From Mesostigma viride (Eukaryota > Streptophyta > Mesostigmatophyceae > Mesostigmatales > Mesostigmataceae), in the NCBI GenBank assembly GCA_009746045.1, contig RPFO01000819.1, positions 310,001 through 374,000 of the forward strand: DNA of 64,000 nt, written 5' to 3'. How positions within the stretch are numbered: position 1 is the first letter of the stretch; the number at the start of each line of letters is the position of its first letter. Positions 1 to 10,003 of the stretch are shown piece after piece. The notes beneath the pieces are model-generated. The model saw only the letters and a program-made list of their open reading frames with translations, made no database searches and was not told the origin of the DNA. The translations under genes were made by a program, and so were the position numbers.

Positions 1-639
1 AAATCGACAAGGACGCCTTTTACCTTTAATTCCGTGGACTTTCCGGTTTGGGTCTTCTTCGTCTTGTTTGTTTTCAGTTTCTCCAGCATATCGTAATGCC
101 TTGGACATCTCGGGTATCCTAAAAAATCCGCGGAAACGATTTATAAGAGGGAAGTATCTAACTTGGCGATGTGCCCTTCTTGTTGTTACTGTCTCTCCAT
201 TTCTATCTTCGTATTGTTCATATCTATTGTTTTTACATACTGGGCAGGTCTGGACTTCTTTTGTTTTGTATATATATTTTTCACAGGGGCACGCGTCATA
301 TACACGCATATCTAACCCTAAACCCTTCATGACTTTCTTGGCTTCTTTTACACTTTCTGGAAGAGAATTACCGGCTGGCAGAACTTTGCTGATGAAAGTG
401 AATACCTCATCCGCTAGGGCAGCCGATGCAGAATGCCTGCCGAGTATAGACAAGAGTTCCAACGCGCTAGCTATGGCAGTGTTACTGGATCCTGAATAAA
501 GTGGTGTGTCTGCTGATATTTTGCCTACTGTAGCTGCGAAGTTTCTGGCAAACGCTTTTGCATCCTCCTCCCCGGTACCAGGCAGATGATCGTCCCCCTC
601 CTGTAAAAAATCATCTATGCTACAGTTCAAATCCGCCAT
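1..639 (-). CDS. CACTA/EnSpm transposase, N-terminal part (open to window edge)
   Basis: Reading the minus strand from the ATG at 639 to 637 gives 213 uninterrupted codons running off the left edge. The middle holds a zinc-type pattern, DACPCEKYIY followed about 10 residues later by CPVCKNNRY. A region near residue 165 reads RYFPLINRFRGFF and then PEMSKALRY. This order (YDAC..C, CPVC..RY, then K/QV.YFPL..R...F..P..A..LR) is the hallmark of the region before the catalytic Transposase_21 domain of plant and algal CACTA transposases. The catalytic core lies outside the window. It is divergent from the accessory gene at 1149 and is tied to the element end at 5246. No frameshift is visible, so this copy may be young. 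The family assignment is from motif memory and is fairly secure; the start codon is the first ATG. Confidence 0.8.
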   Translation of the reverse strand, partial: MADLNCSIDDFLQEGDDHLPGTGEEDAKAFARNFAATVGKISADTPLYSGSSNTAIASALELLSILGRHSASAALADEVFTFISKVLPAGNSLPESVKEAKKVMKGLGLDMRVYDACPCEKYIYKTKEVQTCPVCKNNRYEQYEDRNGETVTTRRAHRQVRYFPLINRFRGFFRIPEMSKALRYAGETENKQDEEDPNRKVHGIKGKRRPCRF

Positions 640-1148
640 TGTTAGTATTCAGGAATAAATAAGACAGTAAATGTAAAGTCACGGAAGGCCCCGCGTCAGA
701 CTTGATGCGAAATCGTCGAAGCCACAGCAGACCTCAAAACGAACGCGTTGTTTAAGTTGCGCGGTGCTCCCTCTGTCGGTAGGTGCCGTTTGGTGCCGCC
801 GCGTGAATCGCGCGGACGCGTCAACACACTGCGGCTGACGTCGATGAGTGCCAACCGACGGCTTGGGTCACTTCTCTGGAGAACTTAAGGTAAGTTAAGT
901 TAATGCAGACCAGTGGTCGCACGCGTTGGGAACCGGCCAACGGCTCTCCTGCAAGACAAAAAAAAGCGGGATACTGCATGAGTCGTCGGATCGGTGCAGA
1001 TGGACGGTCAAGATTTCAAGATGATGTATGCGTTCAATTTGCCGCGTCCACTGAAAGGAGTCGTTGTTGCCATGGAGCCGCAAACACAGGCGGCCGACGC
1101 ATTGACCCAGGTTCCAACTTTTCTACCCAACCGCCGTTGGGTAGTTAC
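640..1148. promoter_or_regulatory. Divergent intergenic region inside the CACTA element
   Basis: About 500 bp separate the transposase start (639, minus) from the accessory gene start (1149, plus), so both promoters should lie here. It is GC-rich and contains no obvious TATA box or other recognisable site. An alternative open frame starting at 994 (reading MQMDGQDFKMMYAFNLP) looks protein-like. It could be a 5' exon of the accessory gene, joined near 1133 to the acceptor at about 1190; I could not decide this. Confidence 0.4.
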
Positions 1149-4100
1149 ATGGCAGCAGAGCAGGATGGGCCTTACATGGCCACAGAGGAAGAGTGGCGCT
1201 CATTCCGTGTTAACAAGATCAGCGAGGAAGTCCCTTTGCCATTTGTCGCCGAGAGTAACCGGCTGGCAGTCCTCCGCAGCCAGATAGCGGTGCTATCGCG
1301 GAGGTACCTTCACATTGGGGACCCAAAAGCTAAACAAGATGCTGCGTTAGTTGCCGCAGTTGTCGATAGACTGCTAAAAATATGCGATTTTGCGGGGGCA
1401 TTAGCAAACTCAGTTTTTGAGTCAGCAAAGCGGAGGTACGAGGAATTGCATAAAGTGGACCCCGCGAAGGCGGGCAAGGCTCCGGTATTCCAGCCGGCGC
1501 GGAAATTTGTAGCCGCCGAGCTGTCTCGATACTTGTCGAATTCGAAGTACAAGGCAAATAGCGGGAAGCGCGGCGTTCGCAACCCGGACGAGGGGGGTGC
1601 CTTGGCCAACCTAACCAACCTGGACACGCCAAAGGTATAGCTAAGCTCTACATTGGACTTATTCGAACTGAATGCTTTTCTTTTCCCGATGCAAAGGCAA
1701 CCGAACTTCATGCATGCAATATTTTCTGATCCGGCACCATTAGTATTGGAGTAAAATGTGTACTTGCCGCTAGCTTCGACGTCAAGTTCCTTCTTTTAAT
1801 TGATTTGCTTGTCTTTGTCCTCACAATCGTCGTATCACTCGCACGATCTTAGGTGAAGGTCGGGGTGCCAAAGCCCAAGATGGCGAATCCCAAGCAACAC
1901 AAGACTCACCTCGAGCCACAAGCCCCGGCCAAGGTAGGTTACGGCAAGAAAGCATTCTGGCTACTAGCTTACTGTATGTCGTCCGCAAAGATTGTTGCTT
2001 TCCACTCTCCATGCTCGTGACCATGTTCTTTTTAAACCGTGGGCATTCACGCGCCCTTATATAAATCTGGTTAAGAAATGCTACAGTGACTGACAAGCCT
2101 ATAAAAAAATTTTAATACATGTAATCCATGCCAGCACCCCACCCCATTTATTTTTGCATGCCAGCACCCCACCCCATTTATTTATGCATGCCAGCACCCC
2201 ACCCCATTTATTTATGCATGCCAGCACCCCACCCCATTTATTTATGCATGCCAGCACCCCACCAACCTGTTACGCCCGCCTTAAGGCGGCGGGCTCCGCT
2301 TTGCCTTTGCCATTTTCAAGCGCCCCCATGTCAGATGAGCAAATAGCTCAAGAAATCACGTCCTCTAACTATTGTACCTAGTTGGTTGTGTCCGTTTCCC
2401 CGAAATTGTGGCATGCGCAGGTCGAGAACACCCTGACGCCCCAGGAGCAGGAAATCGCGCTCCTCCGGGCCAGGCTCGCTGCACTTGAGCAATCTACAAA
2501 GCCGGCCTCAGCTTCAGAACAGTCGGTCGTCTATATCATGGCGCCGCCCCCTGTGCCACCAAGGAACCCTGTCCTTGCCGTGGCCGCTTCCCCATCGGCC
2601 ACGTCGGCTCCCCCCGCCGCAGAAACCGCGGCGCCGGCAGCCAAGGCCGCGGCGCCGGCAGCCAAGGCCGCGGCGCCGGCAGCCAAGGCCGCGGCGCCGG
2701 CAGCCAAGGCCGCGGCGCCGGCAGCCAAGGCCGCGGCGCCGGCAGCCAAGGCCGCGGCGCCGGCAGCCAAGGCCGCGGCGCCGGCAGCCAAGGCCGCGGC
2801 GCCGGCAGCCGAGGCCGCGGCGCCGGCAGCCGAGGCCGCGGCGCCGGCAGCCGAGGCCGCGGCGCCGTTCATTCCAAAGACGCAGAAAAACAAAGTAGAG
2901 AAGAAAGCTGATGTGCCGCCAAAGAAACTCAAGAAGGAACGGGAGCCCCAAATAAAAAAGGAACGCGGTACCCCCCTCGACCTGGGCCTTGGTCACTTTC
3001 TGCCGCAGCTCAGCCGCGTGGCCACCATCCGAAAGGATGCCCAGCCGAAAATCGGGATGTTCATCGCCGTGCGGTTTCTCCTAGAGGACCCTAAGAAGGA
3101 CCAGGATGAGTGGATCTGGGAGTTTGGTAAAGTCTGCTCCATCAACAAGAAAAGGAAGATCCCACACTCAATCCTGTTCGTCGAGCATGACGGCGCAAGC
3201 AAGACTTACGAGCTCGCCCTCAACGACCTCCCCCAAGACGAGAACAGCAAGGAAATATGTGCTTGGGTGGCTCTTGATGGAGTGTACCCCGAGGACATGA
3301 CGGCGTACCGAGTCCTCAAGCGGTCCCAAGCAGCCGTGAAGGCTGCTGCCTCTGTGGACCCCAACAACATGCAGGATCCGGTGAAAAAGAGACAGGTGGA
3401 GGAGTCCGCGCAGCAGGTGCCTGTGAAGCGTGCGAAGGGAGTTGTGGCTGGGGCTGCGGTGCAGGGCAGCGAGGCAAAGGCAGGGACAAAGGTGGTAGTC
3501 ACCACGCCTGCTGTGGAGAAAGCCAAGGCGGAGGTTGCCACGGCGGCGGCGGCGCAGGCCAAGGCGGAGGTCGCCACGCCGGCAGCGGCGCAGGCCAAGG
3601 CGGAGGTCGCCACGCCGGCAGCGGCGCAGGCCAAGGCGGAGGTCGCCACGCCGGCAGCGGCGCAGGCCAAGGCGGAGGTCGCCACGCCGGCAGCGGCGCA
3701 GGCCAAGGCGGAGGTCGCCACGCCGACGGTGCTGTCGGTTGCGCCTGCTAAACTGGAATTCAGCGACGTGGATATGGAGCTCGAGCCGGATTTGAAGGAG
3801 GCAGAGCGAGAACTGGCCAGGCTAGAAGCCCTCCTAGCAAAACAAAAGGCCCTTGTTCGCGCCCGGCAGCAGGGTACTGCGACTATGGACATCTCGACGG
3901 CAACGGGGATGACATCGGTAAGTATACCTTTTTAGTCGTGCCTAAAAATAAGTTGTTTGCATCTTGCATGCATGCCATATTGTTGTTCATGTAATCATGG
4001 TAAATTATGTTGGCTGATTAGGTTTTGTTGTTTTTCCCCCTATGATTTCTGAAATTTTGTTCCGCTATAAAAATCGCCATTTATTGATAGCATCTTTTTT

Positions 4101-4563
4101 CTGCAATTAAGTTTTCCTGAACATGATTTAGTTGACTTCCTTGTATGCCTCTTACTTGCAGGTAAACTGGACCGCCTTCGAAGAACAACGTGGTGGGAGG
4201 ACTGACACTGACGACGCCGATGACGATACCATGTCATCGGCGTCGTCAGTTGCATCACCATCCAAGGTTAGCTGCACTGCTTTCATTTGGGGGGGAATTA
4301 TAGGTGTCATGTTTTTGGCATTTGAAGGTATAGATGTTTATCTGCAAGGGCCTGTTTTTTTTTCCCCTCTTGCATGCATGGATGTGTGGAATTGTATGTT
4401 GCTTGGTTTGATTTGCCATACACATTTGCTGCATGGATTGTTAGGTGGTGATGAGCTCAAGATCATTGTAGAACGCTTACATCTATGTCAAGGATCTGAT
4501 TTCTTTTCCTCTTGCATATATTGTGTCGGTTTGCTTGATTTCTTGCAGGCACCACGAGAATAA
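1149..4563 (+). CDS. Accessory protein of the CACTA element, Ala/Lys-repeat rich, five exons
   Basis: Exons 1149-1634, 1853-1933, 2421-3917, 4162-4266 and 4549-4563 all join in phase 0 with GT..AG borders, giving about 727 codons and ending ...SKAPRE-stop. The start is uncertain: in-frame ATGs also occur at 903, and a spliced alternative exists. Residues 1-160 are mixed helical sequence. Exon 3 begins with a leucine-rich heptad stretch and then about 11 copies of a 7-residue AAPAAKA-type unit. A basic stretch (KKKLKKERE-like) follows. Next is a compact domain around 3010-3300 (IGMFIAVRFLLEDP..W.WEFGKVCSI...SILFVEHDG) with the feel of an SH3/Tudor-like barrel. About six copies of a 12-residue AEVATPAAAQAK unit follow, then an acidic tail. 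No enzyme motif is seen. Inside the CACTA element it is likely the second, DNA- or chromatin-binding element protein; that role is inference. Confidence 0.65.
2128..2262 (+). repeat. 30-bp tandem repeat, about 4.5 copies, in an intron
   Basis: The unit ATGCCAGCACCCCACCCC plus ATTTATTTATGC is repeated head to tail between exons 2 and 3 of the CACTA accessory gene. The copies are almost identical, suggesting recent expansion. Confidence 0.9.
2629..2862 (+). repeat. 21-bp coding minisatellite (A-A-P-A-A-K/E-A)
   Basis: Eleven copies of a 21-bp unit encode AAPAAKA and, in the last three, AAPAAEA. They are in frame within exon 3 of the accessory gene and nearly identical at DNA level, so they arose by recent unequal exchange or slippage. 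Confidence 0.9.
3529..3725 (+). repeat. 36-bp coding minisatellite (QAKAEVATPAAA)
   Basis: Five to six in-frame copies of a 36-bp unit lie in exon 3 of the accessory gene. This second repeat is independent of the 21-bp one, and both raise the Ala/Lys content. Confidence 0.9.
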
Positions 4564-4897
4564 AAAGTCAGCATGTGACGCCCTGTCGAGCGGCCCGCGA
4601 TGTTAGCTAGCTGCCATATAGTATTTGATGAAAGGCATTGAATGCCGAAGATGTCATAACGCCATTACAGACTGCATGTGTTGAACAGGCATTGAATGCC
4701 GAAGATGTACATAACGCCGTAACAGTGTTGAATAGTTGAATCAACGGACCCGTTCTTGCAGCTGTAAACATTAAAATTATTCAAACATTTAATGAAAAAA
4801 TCATGATTGTTCGTGCTGTTTTGAACAGCGGTTGTTACTGGCACTGCCTGCATGTGCATGGCTGCCAGCATATTGCATTATGGGTGTGTTTTTCAGC
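4564..4897 (+). other. 3' region of the CACTA accessory gene, no further gene
   Basis: After the stop at 4563 the sequence is AT-richer. It holds two copies of a block around GGCATTGAATGCCGAAGATG (about 4633 and 4688) followed by TAACGCC. The inner GGCATTGAATGCC is nearly palindromic. I see no open frame worth annotating. Confidence 0.4.
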
Positions 4898-5240
4898 GCT
4901 GTGTTTTCTCACTTTTCTCACTTTTCTCACGTCCTGTTTTTCTCACTTTTCTCACTTTTCTCACGTCCTGATTTTCTCACTTTTCTCACGTTTCACACCT
5001 CCCGTTTTTCTCACTTATCTCACGTCCTGTTTTCTTGAGATTTTTCTCACGTTTTTCCCCTTTTTTGACCTTTTTGGGGCAATCTCACCCGGGTGAGAAA
5101 CGTGTTTTCTCACCCATTCTCACCCCATTCTCACCCTTTTTTCTCACCTTTCTCACCCATTCTCACCCATTTCTCACCCTTTTTCTCACCTTTCTCACCC
5201 TTTTTCTCACGATTTCTCACCCATTCTCAAAGCCGAGTTC
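4898..5240 (+). repeat. Subterminal TTTCTCAC repeat zone of the CACTA element
   Basis: About 340 bp consist of TTTTCTCAC / TTCTCACCC motifs repeated more than 25 times, mostly in one orientation. There is one perfect palindrome, TCTCACCCGGGTGAGA, at 5083-5098. CACTA elements characteristically carry such short repeated transposase-binding motifs just inside their termini, and this block ends a few bases before the TAGTG terminus. Confidence 0.75.
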
Positions 5241-5246
5241 CTAGTG

Positions 5247-6500
5247 CACTTCGGTGCGCACTTCCTACGGGACCACGCCACCATGCCCTTTACAGAACCT
5301 TGGGTGTGTGGCAGGGCTGCGTGCTGTCGCCCTACCTGTTCATGATCGTTGTCGAATACGTAATGATTCAGGCGCGCAAGCGATTTGCCCGCATCGTGGG
5401 TAGGGCCACCAGGGGTGCAGGTCGACAACCGTTTCTGGCATAGCGGGGCGGAAACGGAGATTCGGCTGGCGGACATTATCTATGCAGATGACACGTACCA
5501 CGTCCGGCTCTTCAAGAGCACTGAGCCGACGTGCAGACGTGGCTTGACTGCCTGGCAATAGAGGCCCGTGCAGTGGGCCGGCTTGAGGTCAGCAAGAAGA
5601 CAGAGGCTTTGGCGATTGGGCTCACTCAGCCACCGCCACCGCCCCTCTATCTCCTAGCTGGACGGCTCGATCTCGAGTCCTGTATCGGGACCGCGTCAAG
5701 TTGCTGGCCGGGCAGCCTCCTCCCCACTGCTGCGAGGCCGATGCGGACCACCGTATCTCTCTCGCCTGGCACGCTTTACGCCATGCAATACCGGGCCCTG
5801 TGGCGCAGGCCCTTGGGCAAGATAGAGAAACAGGACCTGTTTAAGGTCGTGGTCCTTCCTGTTCTTACGTACGGGGCCGAGACGTGGACCCAGTCAAAGC
5901 TGACCTAGCTAGCCAGAAAGCTGGACGGCGCGGTCACCAACATGCTGCGATCCATCTTCCCGGAAGTTGTTTGGCCGCTGTCCTGAGGGATTCTTCCGTG
6001 TAGGATATGCTGCTCATGTTCGCAATGAGGACCTGTACCTCGGCATGCCATATATCACAAGCACCATTAAGCAGCGTCGCCCGTGCAGCTAGTAGGGCAC
6101 TTAGCTCGCACCAACCAGGTAGATACCTCACGTGGCCCCCCCGCGGGACTGCGCCCAGCTCAGCCTGGCCAGCACCTCCTTACGTGGGCCGGGCCCCGCG
6201 ATGCTCGACGCCGCAAGGCCCGCACCTTCAAAGAACAGCTAGTAGAGGATATGGGGGGCCTAGGCCTCTCCGTGATTTGGACGAAGATTCATGATGGACA
6301 AGGCCAAGTGGGCCCAGGTCATAGAGGACAACGAACCCCCCCCCGTGGGGAAGCGCCCGCGTTTACAAACACGCGCCGGGAAGCACGCCAGACAGAGTCC
6401 CATCGAGTAGAAAGCTTAGACTAGAGTTGGCTTGATGTTGTACATAGATTAGACCGGTGGTTGTCTCCTTGAGATTAGACCGGTAGGACAGTGTGCGTCC
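5247..6500 (+). pseudogene. LINE-A copy 1: reverse transcriptase 3' part, decayed
   Basis: Broken frames give GVWQGCVLSPYLFMIVVEYVM (about 5300-5370), then ADIIYADDT at about 5464-5491, the YADD catalytic box of a non-LTR reverse transcriptase. Next come YGAETW (about 5870), a LDGAVTNMLR region (about 5920) and VGHLARTNQVDTS (about 6100), the usual C-terminal block of RTE-like LINE polymerases. Frameshifts and a stop (for example at 5906) disable it. Its 5' part is cut by the CACTA element. It shows the empty sites for two insertions found in copy 2: a single TTAA at 6067-6070 and another at 7620-7623. The clade is suggested, not proven. Confidence 0.8.
6446..6483 (+). mobile_element. 14-bp family E stub with 12-bp target-site duplication
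   Basis: TGGTTGTCTCCTTG (6458-6471) is flanked on both sides by AGATTAGACCGG (6446-6457 and 6472-6483). LINE-A copy 2 (about 14249) and the inverted tail at 10033-10044 have that 12-mer only once and no insert, so this is an insertion relative to both paralogues. The 14 bases equal the 3' end of family E. Confidence 0.85.
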
Positions 6501-7614
6501 CCATCCATCCATCCATCCATCCATCCATCCATCCATCCATCCATCCATCCATCCATCCATCCATCCATCCATCCATCCATCCATCCATCCATCCATCCAT
6601 CCATCCATCCATCCATCCATCCATCCATCCATCCATCCATCCATCCATCCATCCATCCATCCATCCATCCATCCATCCATCCATCCATCCATCCATCCAT
6701 CCATCCATCCATCCATCCATCCATCCATCCATCCATCCATCCATCCATCCATCCATCCATCCATCCATCCATCCATCCATCCATCCATCCATCCATCCAT
6801 CCATCCATCCATCCATCCATCCATCCATCCATCCATCCATCCATCCATCCATCCATCCATCCATCCATCCATCCATCCATCCATCCATCCATCCATCCAT
6901 CCATCCATCCATCCATCCATCCATCCATCCATCCATCCATCCATCCATCCATCCATCCATCCATCCATCCATCCATCCATCCATCCATCCATCCATCCAT
7001 CCATCCATCCATCCATCCATCCATCCATCCATCCATCCATCCATCCATCCATCCATCCATCCATCCATCCATCCATCCATCCATCCATCCATCCATCCAT
7101 CCATCCATCCATCCATCCATCCATCCATCCATCCATCCATCCATCCATCCATCCATCCATCCATCCATCCATCCATCCATCCATCCATCCATCCCCATCC
7201 ATCCATCCATCCATCCATCCATCCATCCATCCATCCATCCATCCATCCATCCATCCATCCATCCATCCATCCATCCATCCATCCATCCATCCATCCATCC
7301 ATCCATCCATCCATCCATCCATCCATCCATCCATCCATCCATCCATCCATCCATCCATCCATCCATCCATCCATCCATCCATCCATCCATCCATCCATCC
7401 ATCCATCCATCCATCCATCCATCCATCCATCCATCCATCCATCCATCCATCCATCCATCCATCCATCCATCCATCCATCCATCCATCCATCCATCCATCC
7501 ATCCATCCATCCATCCATCCATCCATCCATCCATCCATCCATCCATCCATCCATCCATCCATCCATCCATCCATCCATCCATCCATCCATCCATCCATCC
7601 ATCCATCCATCCAT
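6501..7614 (+). repeat. (CATC)n microsatellite, about 1.1 kb
   Basis: About 278 uninterrupted tetranucleotide units with a single irregularity (ATCCCC at 7191-7196). It is the 3' microsatellite of LINE-A; copy 2 has only about six units at 14278-14303. Open frames through it (HPSI or WMDG repeats) are artefacts. Confidence 0.95.
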
Positions 7615-7616
7615 CA

Positions 7617-7683
7617 GGGTTAATGCTCCGTGACTCCCCAACGGGAGCATGATGAGTCTAATCAATTAATTAATTAGTTAATT
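7617..7683 (+). mobile_element. LINE-A 3' terminal hairpin and TTAA-rich tail
   Basis: GGGTTAATGCTCC is followed by a stem-loop (TGCTCC...GGGAGCA with CCGTGACTCCCCAACG between) and AATTAATTAATT. The same module ends LINE-A copy 2 (16218-16276) and recurs inverted at 8072-8126. It marks the true 3' end of LINE-A beyond the (CATC)n tract. Confidence 0.7.
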
Positions 7684-7689
7684 TTTTAA

Positions 7690-8071
7690 TTAATTGTACA
7701 TGTACGCCTATTATGGGCCCCATACCAGCTGACGCATTCATGCATTAGTTAACCATGTACATGTGTGCCTATGATGTGCCACACACCACTGACGGATCGA
7801 TGATGCCTAGCTTTATTTAGCTATGCTGTGCCCACGCAGAGAGCTGCTCTCTGCTGAGATGCCACGCTCGAGCCATTGTCTAGCCTTGATGTCTGTGATT
7901 GGCCCCCCCTCTGCCGGCGCCCCTCAGGTGCCTGATTGAATACAGAGGTGGGCTGCAGGTGCACTTCGTGCACCCAGAGTAGGTGGCAGTTTACATTCCC
8001 CCAGTGACCTGCAGGAAGTAGCCAAGAGTGTATTAAAAGCCACTGGATGCCCCTTCTCAGGGCTATTAATT
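7690..8071 (+). mobile_element. Family C retroelement, 3' region only
   Basis: This stretch aligns with 9598-9998 and 22140-22535. Shared blocks include a GCAGAGAG..CTCTCTGC hairpin, GGTGCA..TGCACC, a CCTGCAGGAAGTAGCC-like block, a GTATTA block and CCCCTTCTCAGGGCTAT, then a TTAA tail. It is 5' truncated and wedged between two inverted LINE-A ends. Confidence 0.65.
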
Positions 8072-8140
8072 ATTAATTAATTGATTAGACTCGTGCTCCC
8101 GTTGGGGAGTCACGGAGCATTAACCCCGATGGATGGATGG
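8072..8140 (-). mobile_element. LINE-A 3' terminus, inverted fragment
   Basis: On the minus strand it reads CCATCCATCCATCGGGG, TTAATGCTCC, the hairpin and then TTAATTAATT. That is the last 70 bp or so of LINE-A in opposite orientation, forming an inverted repeat of about 65 bp with 7617-7683. Confidence 0.7.
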
Positions 8141-9998
8141 GTTCCGAATCTATTACGCAATATATGACGAGCAAACGCCCCTCGACGCAACGCAGTTTGG
8201 CGGATGCGCTCGCCCATGAAAATGCGGCAGCTGACTGAGGCTGCAGCTTCGCCAGATCCGGCAGGCAGCGGTGACACTAGTCGTGCACTGGTGGTCGCCC
8301 AGCAACCTCCCGGGCTCAATGCCTCGCCATCGGCATCGCCTGACCCTAAACGCGCCCGCTCAACCGACAAAACAGCAGGAGGGGCTTCACGCCCCTCGGA
8401 ACCGCGCTTTCGGCTCCAACCTTTCCAGGTCGATGATCACGACTGGACCAACATGTCTCCGGACGTCCGATGCTATGCACTGCATCTTCTACGGGGACTA
8501 CGCCTCGCTTTACGACCTGTGCCTCCATCTCCACGCCACCGGACGCCTCCTCGTCACCGACGGCCGTCGCTGGCACGTACAACGTCAGCATGGTTTTCGG
8601 CTCCCCCTGCCCCGCCCTCCAGCATGCCATCCTCAACTCCCTTCTCCAGGCTCGCTCTGACGGCGAGATCTCGGGCCCCATCCGTTTCCGCCCCCACCCT
8701 CCGTTCCATCCTCACGGAAGCCTTCCAGCAGCACATGACCCCCCTTGCTGCCGACGTAGCAGCAATGGGTGGCACGCTGGCTACTGAACTTCCTCACATT
8801 TCCACCGCCGCCGCCTCCACCTCCGCACTGCCATTTCCGCCTCCACTGCCGACATCAAACGGCCCAGCTCCTCGACCTCGACCAACGCCTTCAAGCCACC
8901 GCCACCGCCCTTGAGTGCTTGCATGACACCGCCGGCCTCACCGCCCAGGCGGTGAAGGACATCGCCGCCCAGCCGGAACCTGCTGGCCCGGCCGGCGATG
9001 CTCCCTCCACCTGGGCGGACTTGCTTAAGCATCACACCACCTCCACCGGCCACCTCCACCATCACGGCACAACTCAAGCAACAAGCCCTCGACCTTCGCG
9101 AGGAAGCCGACATCGCCAAGCGCAGCTAGCCACAATGTCATCCGGTCAAGCACTTCGACCAGCCGGCAGGTGAGACCTCCACGAGCCTTCTTGAGGCATT
9201 TAAGCGCGACATTTTTGCCCCCATGCTACTCACTGGTGAGCTGCGGATGTCGGCTCAGTGTCCGCCTCCCCCGCGCGCGGGGGAAGGCTGGCCCGGCACC
9301 CGTGCTCCTCACCTTTAAGTACATGGCGGACAAGCTGGCGTTCCTTGAAATGCCGCAAGAAGCTCTCGGAGACTCGCTTCACGCTGGACGACGACTTGAC
9401 CCTGCATGGCCCAGCAACAGCGGCGACGCGAGCTATGGCCGACCAAACTTCAGCCGGCTCCGGCAGAGCGAAAGGGGGAAGCCGGTATACTGGAGGGGGG
9501 CGGTCATCCACGTTGACCACAAGCCCTGGCAGGCCCCTCCAGTGCCACCTCAGACTAGGGAATATATACCAGTAGTATAGATTAGTCAGGCTTTAATAGC
9601 CTAGCATGTGGCCCACGCGCATGTGCGCCCATAATGGCCCCCATGGATGATGCCTTCAGAATTTAGCCAAGCCATGCCTATAATGGGACCCCCGCATGGA
9701 TGTTGCATTAAGAATCTAGCCATGCCTATGCAGAGAGATGCTCTCTGTCGAGAAGCCATGCCCTAGCTCTTGTATAGCCATGATGATATTGCCCCACATG
9801 ACATGCTCCCCCTTAGCTGGGCATAGCGTGATAGATCATGAGGGTGCAGGTGCCCTGGTGCACCTAAACTAAAGCAAGGGTAGCTTACATTCCCACCCTT
9901 GCAGGAAGTAGCCTAGAATGTATTATAGGCCATCTGCCCCTTCTCAAGGGCTATGTGCTACAGATACTCCCAACGGAGTTATGTTCCTAATTAATTAA
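8141..9998 (+). pseudogene. Family C retroelement: ORF1-like gene plus structured 3' UTR
   Basis: The coding part (about 8200-9580) is frameshifted. The C-terminal piece reads VLLTFKYMADKLAFL, then LDDDLT, then KPVYWRGAVIHVDHKPW. That resembles the ORF1 (nucleic-acid-binding) proteins that precede reverse transcriptases in plant and algal LINEs, where 'LTF...KL..LR...L....LDDDLTP...YWRG..' is a recurring pattern. A stop (about 9578) is followed directly by 400 bp of structured 3' UTR and a TTAATTAATTAATT tail (9979-10002), with no reverse transcriptase between. The copy at 22004 has the same junction. I infer an ORF1-only, non-autonomous 'half-LINE'. The N-terminal part (SPDPAGSGDTS..) is low complexity and unrecognised. 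Confidence 0.55.
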
Positions 9999-10003
9999 TT
10001 AAT

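Larger units (their letters stand above)
1..5246. mobile_element. CACTA/EnSpm DNA transposon, right-hand part
   Basis: The element runs in from the left edge and ends with TAGTG at 5242-5246 (CACTAGGAACTCGG read inward on the minus strand). Base 5247 onward (CACTTCGGTGCGCAC) aligns with LINE-A copy 2 at 11396 and with LINE-B at 20330, so the terminus cuts a LINE precisely. Contents are a minus-strand transposase, a divergent accessory gene and a subterminal repeat block. The other terminus and the target duplication lie outside the window. Confidence 0.7.

Noticed and set aside
68-499. 143-codon plus-strand frame
   Set aside because: Antisense shadow of the CACTA transposase, which has the recognisable motifs.
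7617-7659. Self-cleaving ribozyme at LINE 3' ends
   Set aside because: The terminal hairpins lack hammerhead (CTGATGA..GAAA) or other ribozyme core motifs that I could recognise.
6363-7665. Long open frames of 376-415 codons encoding HPSI or WMDG repeats
   Set aside because: They are translations of the (CATC)n microsatellite in each frame of both strands; no real start, flank or domain.
7616-8126. A 510-bp MITE with 65-bp inverted repeats
   Set aside because: Each arm is a LINE-A 3' end and the interior is a family C 3' end, so convergent retroinsertions explain it better; no target duplication was found.
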